Positions 1 to 8,749 of a stretch of 64,000 nt of DNA are shown one piece after another. The stretch lies in NCBI GenBank assembly GCA_027494055.1, contig JAOSJO010000001.1, positions 558,001 to 622,000 of the forward strand. Direction: 5' to 3'. The notes beneath the pieces are model-generated. The model saw only the letters and a program-made list of their open reading frames with translations, searched no databases and was not told where the DNA came from. Numbering within the stretch: position 1 is the stretch's first letter; each line of letters begins with the position of its first letter. The position numbers and the translations under genes are program-made. The DNA comes from Anaerolineae bacterium. GTDB lineage: Bacteria; Chloroflexota; Anaerolineae; Aggregatilineales; JAFGMM01.

Positions 1-1
1 C

Positions 2-223
2 GACGTGCGCGATACCGGCCCAGGCATCCCGGCAGACATGCTGCCGCAGCTCTTCACGCCGTTCTTTCGGGCAGGGCAGGAAGAGAAGGGCGGAACTGGC
101 CTGGGCCTGACCATCGCCAGGGAGATCGTCGAGGCGCACGGCGGGACGATCAGTGTCGAGAGCGAGGTGGGGCGCGGCAGCGCGTTCACCGTCCGGCTGG
201 CGCTGATGGGGCGCGCGCCCTAG
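2..223 (+). CDS. Sensor histidine kinase, C-terminal end (partial)
   Basis: This is the last 73 residues of a two-component histidine kinase whose start lies before the window. It contains the end of the HATPase_c ATP-binding domain: the G1 box (DTGPGIP), the F box region (LFTPFFR) and the G2 box (GTGLGL) followed by the typical AREIVEAHGG helix and the closing beta strands (GRGSAFTVRLAL). The frame is open to the first base, and the stop is TAG at 221-223. Sensor input, histidine-phosphoacceptor domain and partner regulator cannot be seen. The neighbouring gene is convergent, so the operon context lies upstream of the window. Confidence 0.93.
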   Translation, partial: DVRDTGPGIPADMLPQLFTPFFRAGQEEKGGTGLGLTIAREIVEAHGGTISVESEVGRGSAFTVRLALMGRAP

Positions 224-233
224 CCCGCCGCGC

Positions 234-1352
234 TCACTGGCCAAGCACGGCGCGATAGACCCTCAGCACGACCTCGGCGGTGCGCCGCCACGTGAACGAC
301 CGCGCGCGCGCCAGCCCCTCGCGCGCCAGCGAAGCGCGCAGTTCGGAGTCAACCACGACCCGGCGCAGCCCATCCGCGATGTGCGCCGCGTCGTCGGGGT
401 TGACGAGCACGCCGGCCGGCCCCACCACCTCCGGCAGCGAAGCGCGGTTGGACGCCACCACCGGCGCGCCGCACGCCATCGCCTCCAGGGCCGGCAGGCC
501 GAACCCCTCATAGAACGAGGGCATGACCAGCGCCGTCGCGCCGCTGTAGAGCGCCGGCAGGTCCGCGCCCGGCGCGTCTTCCAGCCAGCGCACGTGCGCC
601 GTGAGGTCGAGCGCGCGCACCAGGTCGAACACGTCGGCGTACAGCCAGCCGCGCCGCCCCACGAGCGCCAGCGACGGCGCGTCGGGGAGGTCGTCGCGCA
701 GCAGCCGGTAGGCGCGCAGCAGGCCGGGCAGGTTCTTGCGCGGCTCGAACGTGCCCACGAACAGCAGGTACCCGGCGGGGAGGCCGTACCGGGCGCGCAC
801 CGCTTCCACGACCGCCGCCGGCTGCGGCGCGAACGCGGGGTCCACGCCGAGCATGTGCACCGTCACCTTCTGCGGCGGCGCGCCGAGCAGGTCCACCAGG
901 TCGGCCTTCGTCGCCTCCGAGTCAGCGAGGATGTGGTCCGCCTGGCGCACGGCGCGCGCGATCTGGCCGTTGTAGTAGGCGCGCGCCTCGGCGGTGAGGA
1001 ACTGCGGGTAGTGCAGGAAGTTCAGGTCGTGCACGGTGATGACGTAGCGGCGCGCGCCCCAGTGCGGCGGGATGAAGTCCGGGCTGTGGAGCAGGTCCAC
1101 GCGGCGCGGGAGCAGCTCCGCGCCGAGCGCATACGCCTCAAGCCGGTGGTGGGCGGGGGTCCACAGCGACGCGCGCGCCGCGTTGGGCGCGGGCGGCGGC
1201 GCGGCGCGCGCCTCTGCGTGCTTGCGGCTGTGCAGCAGCAGGTAGCGGTTGTCGGGGTCCAGCGCCGGGAGCGCCTGCGCGATCTGCGCGCCGTACCGGG
1301 CGATGCCGCCCTGTCGGTAGTACGTCAGCCGGAGGTCAATGGCGATGCGCAC
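234..1352 (-). CDS. Glycosyltransferase family 4 (GT-B) protein
   Basis: A 372-residue GT4 retaining glycosyltransferase that probably transfers a sugar from a nucleotide-sugar donor onto a cell-surface glycan. The N-terminal Rossmann half starts [18 protein letters not shown], where the glycine-rich loop follows the first strand. The C-terminal donor-binding half has the [10 protein letters not shown] motif near residue 200 and the EX7E signature EGFGLPALE near residue 280. The frame stays open to 1547, but the extra 65 residues look like translated non-coding DNA, and the GTG at 1352 directly precedes the conserved RIAIDLR strand, so I place the start there. An extended -10 (TGCTATACT, minus strand, 1417-1425) lies upstream. 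The sugar and acceptor are unknown. Confidence 0.88.
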   Translation of the reverse strand: MRIAIDLRLTYYRQGGIARYGAQIAQALPALDPDNRYLLLHSRKHAEARAAPPPAPNAARASLWTPAHHRLEAYALGAELLPRRVDLLHSPDFIPPHWGARRYVITVHDLNFLHYPQFLTAEARAYYNGQIARAVRQADHILADSEATKADLVDLLGAPPQKVTVHMLGVDPAFAPQPAAVVEAVRARYGLPAGYLLFVGTFEPRKNLPGLLRAYRLLRDDLPDAPSLALVGRRGWLYADVFDLVRALDLTAHVRWLEDAPGADLPALYSGATALVMPSFYEGFGLPALEAMACGAPVVASNRASLPEVVGPAGVLVNPDDAAHIADGLRRVVVDSELRASLAREGLARARSFTWRRTAEVVLRVYRAVLGQ

Positions 1353-1464
1353 GGCGCAGACCCCTCCCCCAGGCGCGCTCCCTGGCGCGGAACTTGCACG
1401 AAAAAAGCCGGCGCAGAGTATAGCAGATACCGCCCACGCGGCGGAATTGCGCCGGTTGCGCAAA

Positions 1465-1493
1465 TTGCCCGTAAAGGACGTTTGTGCTACACT
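1465..1493 (+). promoter_or_regulatory. Putative sigma-70 promoter of the PA14-domain gene
   Basis: A -35 box TTGCCC (1465-1470), a 17-bp spacer and a -10 box TACACT (1488-1493). Transcription would start near 1500, giving a leader of about 68 nt that contains the GGGAGGAAC ribosome-binding site just before the ATG at 1568. It runs divergently from the promoter of the glycosyltransferase gene. Confidence 0.5.
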
Positions 1494-1567
1494 GCAACTT
1501 ACCCGACCCCCCTGGCTGAAGTTGAATACGTGCCGGCCTGGTCCCAAGCCGGCGGGAGGAACATGCC

Positions 1568-3138
1568 ATGAACAGCAAGGGGTTTGCCCTGGTCCTCGCC
1601 CTCGCCGTGATGTTGGCCGCGCTGTCGCTGGCGCCCAACGACGCGGTTGTCGCGCAGAGCGCCGACATCTGGCGGGCGGAGTACTTCGGCAACACCGGCC
1701 TCTCCGGTACGCCGGTGTGCGTCGGTGAGTTTAATTATGTCAACATTGCCATCAACTGGGGCCTGAACGGCCCGCCCGACTGCTCCGCCGTGAGCAAGGG
1801 CAACTACTCCGTGCGCTGGACGCGCTGGTTCTCGTTCGACGAGGGGAGTATAGCTTCTGGGCGAACACGAACGGCGGCGTCCGCGTCATGGTAGACGGCG
1901 CGCCCATCATCGACCAGTGGTTCCCGCACCAACCCGGCTGGCTCACGGAGCTGCGCCCGGTTTCCGCCGACCGCTGGCACTTGGTCACGGTGGAGTACTT
2001 CTCCGCCGACGGCCCGGATCAGATCGAGGTGTTCTGGAAGTTCGAGAGCGGCAGCCGCGCGCCCGGCCCGGAGCGGCGCGGCGAGGCAGGGCCGGGGTCG
2101 CCTGGCGCGCAGCCCGGCCAGGGCGCTGCGCCCAGCGGCGCGTGGTTGAGCCAATTCTGGAACAACATCTACCTGCGCGGCAACCCGGTGCTTGAGCGCA
2201 CCGACGCCGAGATCAACTTCGACTGGGGCTTCGGCCGGCCCGCGCCGGAGGTGTTCCGCGCCTACTTCTCGGCGCGCTTCACCCAGACGGTCTACTTCGA
2301 CGCCGGCGAGTGGGAGTTCACGGTGCGCACCGATGACGGCGCGCGGCTCTACATCGACGACCAACTGGTGCTCGATAAGTGGTACCCGCAGTGGGCGCAC
2401 ACGTACAAAGTGCGGCGCACGCTGACGGCCGGCAACCACACGCTGCGCCTGGAGTACTTCGAGCAGGAAGAGGTCGCGCTCATCAAGCTCTCGTGGCAGC
2501 AGATCGGCCTGCCGACGCCCGTGCCCGGCGCGGAGATCACGTTCACCGCCAACCCGCCGCAGGTCGCGCCGGGGCAGTGCACCAACCTCTCCTGGAACGT
2601 CCAGAACGCGCAGTCGGTGTACTACGAGAACCAGCCGGTGCAGGCGACGGGCACGCGCACCGAGTGCCTGACCGCCACGCGCATCTTCACGCTCCGCGTG
2701 GTGCGGCTTGACGGCTCGGAGGAGACGCGCACCGCCACCGTCGCTGTGACCGGCGTGCAGCCGCCCGTCGCGACCGGCGACGTGCAGATCACGCTCACGT
2801 GGAACAACACGGCCAACCTCGACCTGCACATCGTTGACCCCGTCGGCAACGAGATCTACTCGACCAAGCCGATTGCGCCCAACGGTGGACGCCTGGAGCG
2901 CGACGCCAACAACCCGTGCACCGTCGCCACCAGCAACCCCATCGAGAACATCTACTGGCCCATCGGCACCGCGCCCTCCGGCCAGTACGGCGTGAGCGTG
3001 CACTACTTCAGCCCCTGCTTTGGCGAGGGGCCGACCACGTACACGATCACGGTGCGCAACAACAACCAGGTCGTGACCACACAGACCGGCGTCATCAACG
3101 TGGGGCAGTTCATCGACGTGCTGACGTTCGTGCGCTAA
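1568..3138 (+). CDS. Secreted protein with two PA14 domains, Ig-like and DUF2135-like domains (frameshifted)
   Basis: An exported, probably carbohydrate-binding surface protein of about 523 residues. It has a signal peptide (MNSKGFALVLALAVMLAALS, cleavage near VAQS), a first PA14 domain at about residues 30-165 and a second at about 195-315. Each PA14 carries the DGG/DDG Asp-rich loop (TNGGVRVMVDG and TDDGARLYIDD). An Ig-like domain with a paired cysteine (about 320-390) and a C-terminal YfaP/DUF2135-like domain (LTWNNTANLDLHIVDP) follow. The frame breaks in the G run at 1843-1846; one extra G restores GEYSFWANTNGG and joins 1568-1846 to the downstream frame that runs to 3138. A good RBS and a promoter lie upstream. 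It is probably intact in the organism. Confidence 0.85.
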
Positions 3139-3264
3139 CGGACGCCGGCCTCCTGACCATCAAAGGCCTGCCGCGGGGTTGAAAAGCCTGCGGAAACAAG
3201 CGGTCTTTTCCGTTTGAAGCCAGAACTGCGTTGGGACGTTCTGATCCCCGCGACTGTTGGATAT

Positions 3265-4857
3265 TCATGATTTGATCCAACAATCCACGTTTGGAGACGT
3301 GGTGCGGCAGATCCCGGTATCGCCCAACATCTGCAGCTTGACGGGGTCGACCCGACGAACGTCGGTGCGGGTTGCGCCGGAGGGGGGTGCGCGAAGGTTC
3401 TCGATCAGTTCGAAGGACCAGCGCAGTGGAGAAATGCGCACGCGGGGGGTGGCACCACTCCAGGAAGGCGCGCGACCGGGCGCGCTGCGCGTCGGGCGAA
3501 AGGGTTCGAAAACGAGCGGTTGGCGGGGGTTGCGAGCCAGACCTCCCTTCACAGGCGTCAGCCTGCGGCATCGACGCGGGCGCAGCGCCAAATCGTCCCC
3601 CTCCTCGGACGACACCTGGCGCGGCGCGCAGTCTGTGGCGCAGTCCGCGTCGATCACGAAGATGTTGCCGAAGCGGTTGACCGCCGTGCCCACGCCGCCG
3701 CCGGCCCGCGCCGGCAGCGCGACGTAGGCGATCATCGACCCGTCGGGCGACCACGCCGGTGCGTAGTCGAGCGTATCCGGCGACGTGAGCGCGCGCGCGT
3801 TCACCGCGCCGAGGCCGCTGGCGAACTCGGCGATGAAGAGGTTCGGGCTGTCGTCGTGCGCGTCGAGCCAGCCGTCGCCGCTGGTGTCCGTCAGCGCGCT
3901 GTAGGCGAGCCGCCGCCCGTCGGGTGCCCAGGCCGGGTCGCTGGCGTGCACCTCCGGGCCGGTGAGCGGGATCGGCGCGCCGGGGACGTCCACGCCTTTG
4001 ACGAAAATCTGCGCGTGGTCGTAGAGGTAATCGATGAAGCCGTCGCCGTCGGTGTCGGTGATGGCGGTGTACGCCAGCCACGCGCCGTTGGGCGACCAGG
4101 CAAGGCCCGCCTTGGGGCTGTTGGCGGGGACCAGTTCGAGCAGCGTGCCGCTGCTCACCTCGGCGAGGTAGATCGCGGCGGCGTCCTGCAGGCGGCTGAG
4201 GACGCCGTCCGGGTGGGTATCGACCAGAGCCAGGAAGGCGATGTACCGCCCGTCGGGGGACCACACCGGGTCGAGGTACAGGCCCGCGCCGCCGGCGAGC
4301 CGCTCCCGGCTGGCCGCGCAGCCGGCTTCGGACGCGGCGCAGCCGGCATCGACGATCTCGATGGCCGCCGACGCGCCGTCGTTCGCGGCAAAGGCGATCC
4401 GCGCGCCGTCGGGCGACCACGTGGGGAAGCGGTCGTTTGCGCCGGCGTCGGTGAGCTGCGCGCGCGTGACCGCGCAGTCTTCGAGCGCCGCCAGGCAGTC
4501 GAAGTCAAAGACGAAGATGCTGGCGTTGTCGTCGCGCGTCACGGCGCGGTCGCCGTCGGTGTCGGTGAAGTAGGCGTGGAAGGCCAGCCGCGAGCCGGCG
4601 GGCGACCAGGCGAGCGCCATCACGTCGGAGTCGGGGCCGGTGAGCGCGAACGGCGCTTCGCCCTCGCGGGCGAGGTAAAGCACGCCGGCGTCGTCCACAT
4701 CGACGATGTTGTCGCGCGTGGTGTCGGTCACGCGCGCAATGTAGGCGAGGAGGGGGTGGGGCGCGCCGCGCTCCTGGGCGGGCGCAGTGGGAGCCGGCGG
4801 GACCGCGAGCAACAGAAACGCCAGCAGGGCCGCGATGAGGGTACGTTGTGTCGTCAT
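3265..4857 (-). CDS. Secreted TolB-like beta-propeller with EF-hand-like calcium loops
   Basis: A 530-residue exported protein with signal peptide (MTTQRTLIAALLAFLLLAVP, cleavage near PAQE). Six WD40/TolB-type blades are marked by WSPAG, WSPDG, WSPDG, WSPNG, WAPDG and WSPDG, each followed by a hydrophobic strand. Five EF-hand or dockerin-like Asp loops are interleaved with the blades (for example DTDGDGFID and DTSGDGWLD), so calcium binding is likely. No catalytic residues are seen; a ligand-binding or scaffolding role outside the membrane is the reasonable inference. The last 110 residues, after about residue 415, lack blade motifs and are rich in Arg and Pro, as if the frame had run into non-coding DNA; the true C-terminus is uncertain. 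Confidence 0.75.
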   Translation of the reverse strand: MTTQRTLIAALLAFLLLAVPPAPTAPAQERGAPHPLLAYIARVTDTTRDNIVDVDDAGVLYLAREGEAPFALTGPDSDVMALAWSPAGSRLAFHAYFTDTDGDRAVTRDDNASIFVFDFDCLAALEDCAVTRAQLTDAGANDRFPTWSPDGARIAFAANDGASAAIEIVDAGCAASEAGCAASRERLAGGAGLYLDPVWSPDGRYIAFLALVDTHPDGVLSRLQDAAAIYLAEVSSGTLLELVPANSPKAGLAWSPNGAWLAYTAITDTDGDGFIDYLYDHAQIFVKGVDVPGAPIPLTGPEVHASDPAWAPDGRRLAYSALTDTSGDGWLDAHDDSPNLFIAEFASGLGAVNARALTSPDTLDYAPAWSPDGSMIAYVALPARAGGGVGTAVNRFGNIFVIDADCATDCAPRQVSSEEGDDLALRPRRCRRLTPVKGGLARNPRQPLVFEPFRPTRSAPGRAPSWSGATPRVRISPLRWSFELIENLRAPPSGATRTDVRRVDPVKLQMLGDTGICRTTSPNVDCWIKS

Positions 4858-4943
4858 GCGCCCATTTTACTTCGGTCCGAGGCAAAGGCGGTATCCGCGC
4901 GGCAGTCGCGTTCAGGCCGGCCCGCGCAGGCGCGGGAACCCAA

Positions 4944-5705
4944 TCACTCGCTGCGCGTGCCCGGCGTGATGTAGGTCATGCGCCTGAATGGCTTCACCTG
5001 CGTGGCGACATCATCCTTGAGGATGTTGCCGGAGATGTGCATGAGCGTGTCGCCGTAGTCGGCGTCGATGCCCATGCTCGCGAGGCACGGGTAGTGGTGG
5101 TGCAGCAGGCCCGCCTGCTGTGCGGCGTCGTCCGCCGAGACGCCCACCAGCCGCGCAGCGACGTAGCGCGCGCAGCCGCACGCCGCGTCGCGCTCGACCT
5201 CGGCGGCGGTGACGGCGCGCGTCTGCGGGTCCACCACCAGGCGCAGCTTCGGCTGCCCAAAGTGGCGCGCGAACGCGGCAATGCGCGGGTCATCGTAGGG
5301 CTGGCGCGTGCGCCGCGCGACGCCGTAGTCGGTCTCGGTGAGGGTGCAGAACGGCTTCGGGGTGACGCACGCCACGCCGATCTTCGCGAGCCAGCCGCGC
5401 AACTGCCGCGCCAGGCCGCGCGGCAGCCAGGTCTCGTTGTCCACCGGCGCGATCACGGCCGTCGCGCCCGTCATGCGCGCAATGTCGGGGACCAGTTCGG
5501 CCACGCCGGCGAGTTCGTGCAGCGCCAGGATAAGGTCGGCGGGCGGGAGTTCGTCGGGGAGGTGGTCTTCGGGATAGTCGATCATGAGCGGCAGCGCCGC
5601 CGGCGCGCGCCATACCTCGGTCGTCCAGTCGTCGGGGCCATGCGCGCGGATGTTGTCCACGTGCCGCGGTCCGTACTCGCCCGAAATGATTGCCAGGATG
5701 CGCAT
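4944..5705 (-). CDS. DUF166 family protein
   Basis: A 253-residue member of the DUF166 family, which occurs mainly in methanogens and other anaerobes and has sometimes been mislabelled thymidylate synthase. It begins MRILAIISGEYG as the family does. The conserved cysteines are present: PKPFC near residue 130, CGC followed by ARYVAARLVG near 185, and HYPCLASMG near 215. The cysteine pattern suggests a metal or iron-sulfur site, but the biochemical role is unknown. The gene stands alone with its own promoter and has no functional partner next to it. Confidence 0.8.
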   Translation of the reverse strand: MRILAIISGEYGPRHVDNIRAHGPDDWTTEVWRAPAALPLMIDYPEDHLPDELPPADLILALHELAGVAELVPDIARMTGATAVIAPVDNETWLPRGLARQLRGWLAKIGVACVTPKPFCTLTETDYGVARRTRQPYDDPRIAAFARHFGQPKLRLVVDPQTRAVTAAEVERDAACGCARYVAARLVGVSADDAAQQAGLLHHHYPCLASMGIDADYGDTLMHISGNILKDDVATQVKPFRRMTYITPGTRSE

Positions 5706-5793
5706 TGTGTGTCTGCCTTATCCTCGTCGCACAGAACGATGACGGCGCGCCGGCGGCGCGTCTGCCGCCGAAGCCCTCAGGGCGCGCCCACCT

Positions 5794-5822
5794 ATCATAA
5801 GTGCGAACCGCCCTGCCGACAA
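5794..5822 (-). promoter_or_regulatory. Putative sigma-70 promoter of the DUF166 gene
   Basis: Reading the minus strand there is TTGTCG (5822-5817), a 17-bp spacer and TATGAT (5799-5794). Transcription would begin near 5787, about 80 nt upstream of the ATG at 5705. Confidence 0.5.
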
Positions 5823-5914
5823 GGGCGCGTGTGGGTCAGGCCGGTCGGAGGGGGTACGATCCGGACACCCAGCCCCGGACACACCTGTCTGGACTCCAGG
5901 GGAAGCGCCGGGTC

Positions 5915-5942
5915 TGTTCACCGTTTGGTTCGCGCGACTGAC
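5915..5942 (+). repeat. Left-end remnant of the 150-bp palindromic repeat family
   Basis: The stretch GTTCACCGTTTGGTTC followed by GCGCGACTGA matches the left end of the 150-bp element seen complete at 10398, 21849, 48646 and 51221. It stops exactly at the tip of the first hairpin, where the 201-bp element at 5943 begins. The right half of the 150-bp element is absent or too diverged to recognise. Confidence 0.6.
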
Positions 5943-6143
5943 GGATTTTGGCAAATCTCCCTGGTAATCCCTTCGCAAAGTCACGGCATGGCTATGCGCC
6001 TATCATGAACCTTGAGATGGTAGGGAGCGTAGGGGCGAACCGCCGGTTCGCCCCTACGGCCAGGTTGGGCGGTGGATAGGACTGGCGCGCTGTGCCGCTA
6101 CGGGCGGTCAAGAGAGCATGGCCTGTGTAATTCTTCAATGTCC
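5943..6143 (-). mobile_element. 201-bp MITE-like element, copy A
   Basis: A non-coding 201-bp element that recurs, inverted, at 48679-48879 with the same length. Its ends are imperfect inverted repeats of about 30 bp (GGATTTTGGCAAAT at the left; the right end read inward begins GGACATTGAAGAATT). The centre is a perfect 13-bp hairpin with a 3-nt loop (6029-6057, arms GTAGGGGCGAACC). No ORF is inside, so it would need a transposase supplied from elsewhere. Its right end touches the stop codon of the glycosyltransferase gene at 6145. Confidence 0.7.
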
Positions 6144-6144
6144 T

Positions 6145-7395
6145 TCAGCCGGCGGGCTGCGCAAAACGCAACGCCACTCGTTTGGAACCCGTGAGGGGCG
6201 GCCAGGGGGCCGCATCAGTGAGGATGGCTGCTCGCGGGCCGGCGCGCCGGGTGCGGCCAGGGAGGCGGGGTTGTTCGGGTTCGCGGCCGGCGATCAGCGC
6301 CTCATAGACACCGAGCAGCTCCTCGTTGATCACGTCCCAGGTCAGGCGCTGCGCGGCCTCGCGCCCATGCGCGCCCATGCGGTGGCGCAGGTCGGGCGTT
6401 TCGGCCAGGAGGCGCACCCGCGCCGCCATCGCGTCCACGTCGCCCACAGGCACCATGAAGCCGCTGCGCTCCTCCTCCAGCACGTCATCGACGCCGCCGA
6501 CCAGGGTCGAGATCACCGGGAGGCCCGCCGCCATCGCCTCCGGCACCACCATGCCGAACGTCTCCGTCTCCGAGGGGAAGGTGAAGATGTCCGCCGAGGC
6601 GTAGGCGTCCGCGAGCGGCTGTCCGGTCAGGTACCCCAGAAAGGTCGCGGGCGTCCCCGCGAAGTACGCCCGCAGCGCGGGCAGGTGCGGCCCATCGCCC
6701 ACCACGGCGAGGTGCGTGTTGGGCACGCCTGTAATCACTTCGCGCAGCATCTCGATGCGCTTCTCCGGCGCGGCCCGGCCCACAAAGAGCAGGATCACGC
6801 GCTCCGGGTGGCCGTCGGTGAGCTGCGCGCGCATGGCCTCGCTGCGCACGCCCGACCCGAAGAATTCCGGGTCCACGCCGCGCCGCCACAGGCCCACGTT
6901 GTGGATGTGCAGATCGTGCAGGTAGCGCTGCATCCGGCGCGAGGTCGCCAGCGTGTAGTCGCACTGGTTGTAGGTCCAGCGCGTGTAGGCGGCGATGAAC
7001 GGGGCCATGATTCCCATCCGGTAGAAGCGCGCCATGCGCACCACGTCGGTGTGAAACGAGGCCAGCAGCGGCACGCCGAGCTTGCGCGCAAACCGGATGC
7101 CCGGCATCCCGGTCACGCTGGGGTGGATCAGGTGCACCAGCGTGGGCTTGAACGCGCGCATCGCGGCCAGCGTCCCCCGCCCAGGGAGGGTGATGTGCAG
7201 CTCCGGGTAGAAGGGCACGGGCATACCGGGCACGCCGTGCACGATGGTGTCGGCATACCGGGTCACGCCGCGTTCGGCGGTCACCAGCATGGAGGGGATG
7301 CCCTGCTTCTGGAGGTAGTCCAGCAGCAGGCACAGCACCGTTACAATGCCGTCAATCTTGGGAAGGAAAGTCTCGGTGAAGTAAACGACGCGCAT
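6145..7395 (-). CDS. Glycosyltransferase family 4, alpha-mannosyltransferase-like
   Basis: A 416-residue GT4 enzyme of the GDP-mannose-dependent alpha-mannosyltransferase/sulfoquinovosyltransferase-like group. The N-terminal half begins MRVVYFTETFLPKIDGIVTV, in which the TETFLPKIDGI loop is characteristic, and contains the HTDVVRMARFY region near residue 110. The C-terminal half has LLFVGRAAPEKR near 205, the EX7E-type signature SETETFGMVVPEAMAAG near 285 and the VGGVDDV loop. It probably acts on a glycolipid or surface polysaccharide. It lies 43 bp after the M16 peptidase gene and is likely in the same transcript. The last 30 residues (from about PGRTRRAG) look unconserved. Confidence 0.88.
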   Translation of the reverse strand: MRVVYFTETFLPKIDGIVTVLCLLLDYLQKQGIPSMLVTAERGVTRYADTIVHGVPGMPVPFYPELHITLPGRGTLAAMRAFKPTLVHLIHPSVTGMPGIRFARKLGVPLLASFHTDVVRMARFYRMGIMAPFIAAYTRWTYNQCDYTLATSRRMQRYLHDLHIHNVGLWRRGVDPEFFGSGVRSEAMRAQLTDGHPERVILLFVGRAAPEKRIEMLREVITGVPNTHLAVVGDGPHLPALRAYFAGTPATFLGYLTGQPLADAYASADIFTFPSETETFGMVVPEAMAAGLPVISTLVGGVDDVLEEERSGFMVPVGDVDAMAARVRLLAETPDLRHRMGAHGREAAQRLTWDVINEELLGVYEALIAGREPEQPRLPGRTRRAGPRAAILTDAAPWPPLTGSKRVALRFAQPAG

Positions 7396-7438
7396 CGGCC
7401 ACGTTCCGTTAGTCGCTGGCAGTCCCTGGCGGCGGCGT

Positions 7439-8749
7439 TCAGGCCGGCTCCACCGCCAGCAACCGCTCGATCTGGCGGCGGCGCACCATCTGCCCCTCCG
7501 GACCGTACAGCAGCAGGTAGCGGCGGTCGGGCCGGAACACCTCGCGCGCGACCTCGGTCACCTGCTCGGCGGTGACGGCCCTGACCTTGCGCGCGAGTTC
7601 CAGCGGCGGGTCGAACGCGCGCCCCAGCAGCGCCCCAAGCCCGTAGATGCGCGCCAGGGTTTCGGGGTTGTCGAGCTGAAATTCGATCTGGCAGCGCATC
7701 AGCTCGATTGCGCGCTCCAGCCGGTCGGCCTCGATTGGCGCGTCGGTGAGCCGGCGCACCACGTCGAAGACCAGCGCCATCGCATCCATGAGGTTCTCGA
7801 CCGGCAGCTCGCACTGGATGTTAAAGAGGCCGTACTCGCCATTGAGCAGCGTATCCGACTCGATGTAGTAGGCAAGGCCCGCCTCCTCGCGCACCTTCTC
7901 GAAGAGCAGCGAGCGCGTGCCCCAGCCGAGCATCGTGTTCAATACATATAACACCGTCCGGCGCGGATCGGTGTCGGTGTACGCGCGGTGCGCCAGCCAG
8001 AAGCTGGCCTGCGTCCCGCCGGCGGGGCGCGAGTTCCACTGCGGGCCGGGCTGCGCCGGGCCGAGCGCGACCAGCTCCGGCGCCGGGTCGCCTGCCTTCT
8101 GCCCCAGCGTCGCGTCGATCAGGCGGAACGTCGCCTCCACGTCGAAACAGCCCACCACGCAGAGCACCATGTTGCCCGGCACATAGAACCGCCGGTAGTG
8201 GGCCAGCAGGCGCTCGCGATTGAAGGCCTCCGCCGTCTCCAGGCTGCCGGGCACGTTGAATTCCCCGGAGCGGCCCGGCCACATCATCTCCAGCATCAGC
8301 TCCAGCGCCGACTCGCCGCTGATACCCGCCATCTCGTTGAGGATGGTGTTGCGCTCGGCGGCGATGGCGTCCGGGTCGAGCAGCGGGCGCGTGAGGATGT
8401 CGGCCATCACGTGCAGGCCGTCGGCGACGTGATCCCGGTGCAGCCGCATCCAGTAGATGGTGTGGTCAAACGTCGAGGCGCCGTTGAGCATCCCGCCCAT
8501 GCGCTCCACCGCGCCGAAGAGTTCGCTCATCGAGGGGTAGGTCTCGGTGCCGGAGAGCATCATGTGTTCCAGGAAGTGCGAGATGCCCTTGTCGTCTTCG
8601 TGCTCGTGCCGCGCGCCCACGCCCACGAAAGCGGAAATCACCAGGCTGCGCAGGTGCGGCGCGCGCAGACCCACCACGCGCAGGCCGTTGCTCAGGGTGG
8701 CCTGGTGCAGCGTGTAGGGGACTTCGCCGCTGGATGCGTTATTCGTCAT
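7439..8749 (-). CDS. M16 family zinc peptidase, catalytic subunit
   Basis: A 436-residue M16 (pitrilysin/insulinase) metallopeptidase. It has the inverted zinc motif HFLEH near residue 60 and the downstream glutamate in ERNTILNEMAG near 130, so the active site is complete. The usual C-terminal M16 half follows, with the R/Y pair region (EEAGLAYYIESD) near 305. The start is the ATG at 8749, which overlaps the end of the upstream M16 gene by 11 bp; the longer frame to 9130 is only a shadow of that gene. Such genes usually pair with a non-catalytic homologue to form a heterodimer that degrades peptides in or outside the cell. Confidence 0.92.
   Translation of the reverse strand: MTNNASSGEVPYTLHQATLSNGLRVVGLRAPHLRSLVISAFVGVGARHEHEDDKGISHFLEHMMLSGTETYPSMSELFGAVERMGGMLNGASTFDHTIYWMRLHRDHVADGLHVMADILTRPLLDPDAIAAERNTILNEMAGISGESALELMLEMMWPGRSGEFNVPGSLETAEAFNRERLLAHYRRFYVPGNMVLCVVGCFDVEATFRLIDATLGQKAGDPAPELVALGPAQPGPQWNSRPAGGTQASFWLAHRAYTDTDPRRTVLYVLNTMLGWGTRSLLFEKVREEAGLAYYIESDTLLNGEYGLFNIQCELPVENLMDAMALVFDVVRRLTDAPIEADRLERAIELMRCQIEFQLDNPETLARIYGLGALLGRAFDPPLELARKVRAVTAEQVTEVAREVFRPDRRYLLLYGPEGQMVRRRQIERLLAVEPA

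Noticed and set aside
381..1571. A 396-codon plus-strand frame
   Set aside because: Antisense to the GT4 gene; no motif, and His/Arg-rich as typical for shadows.
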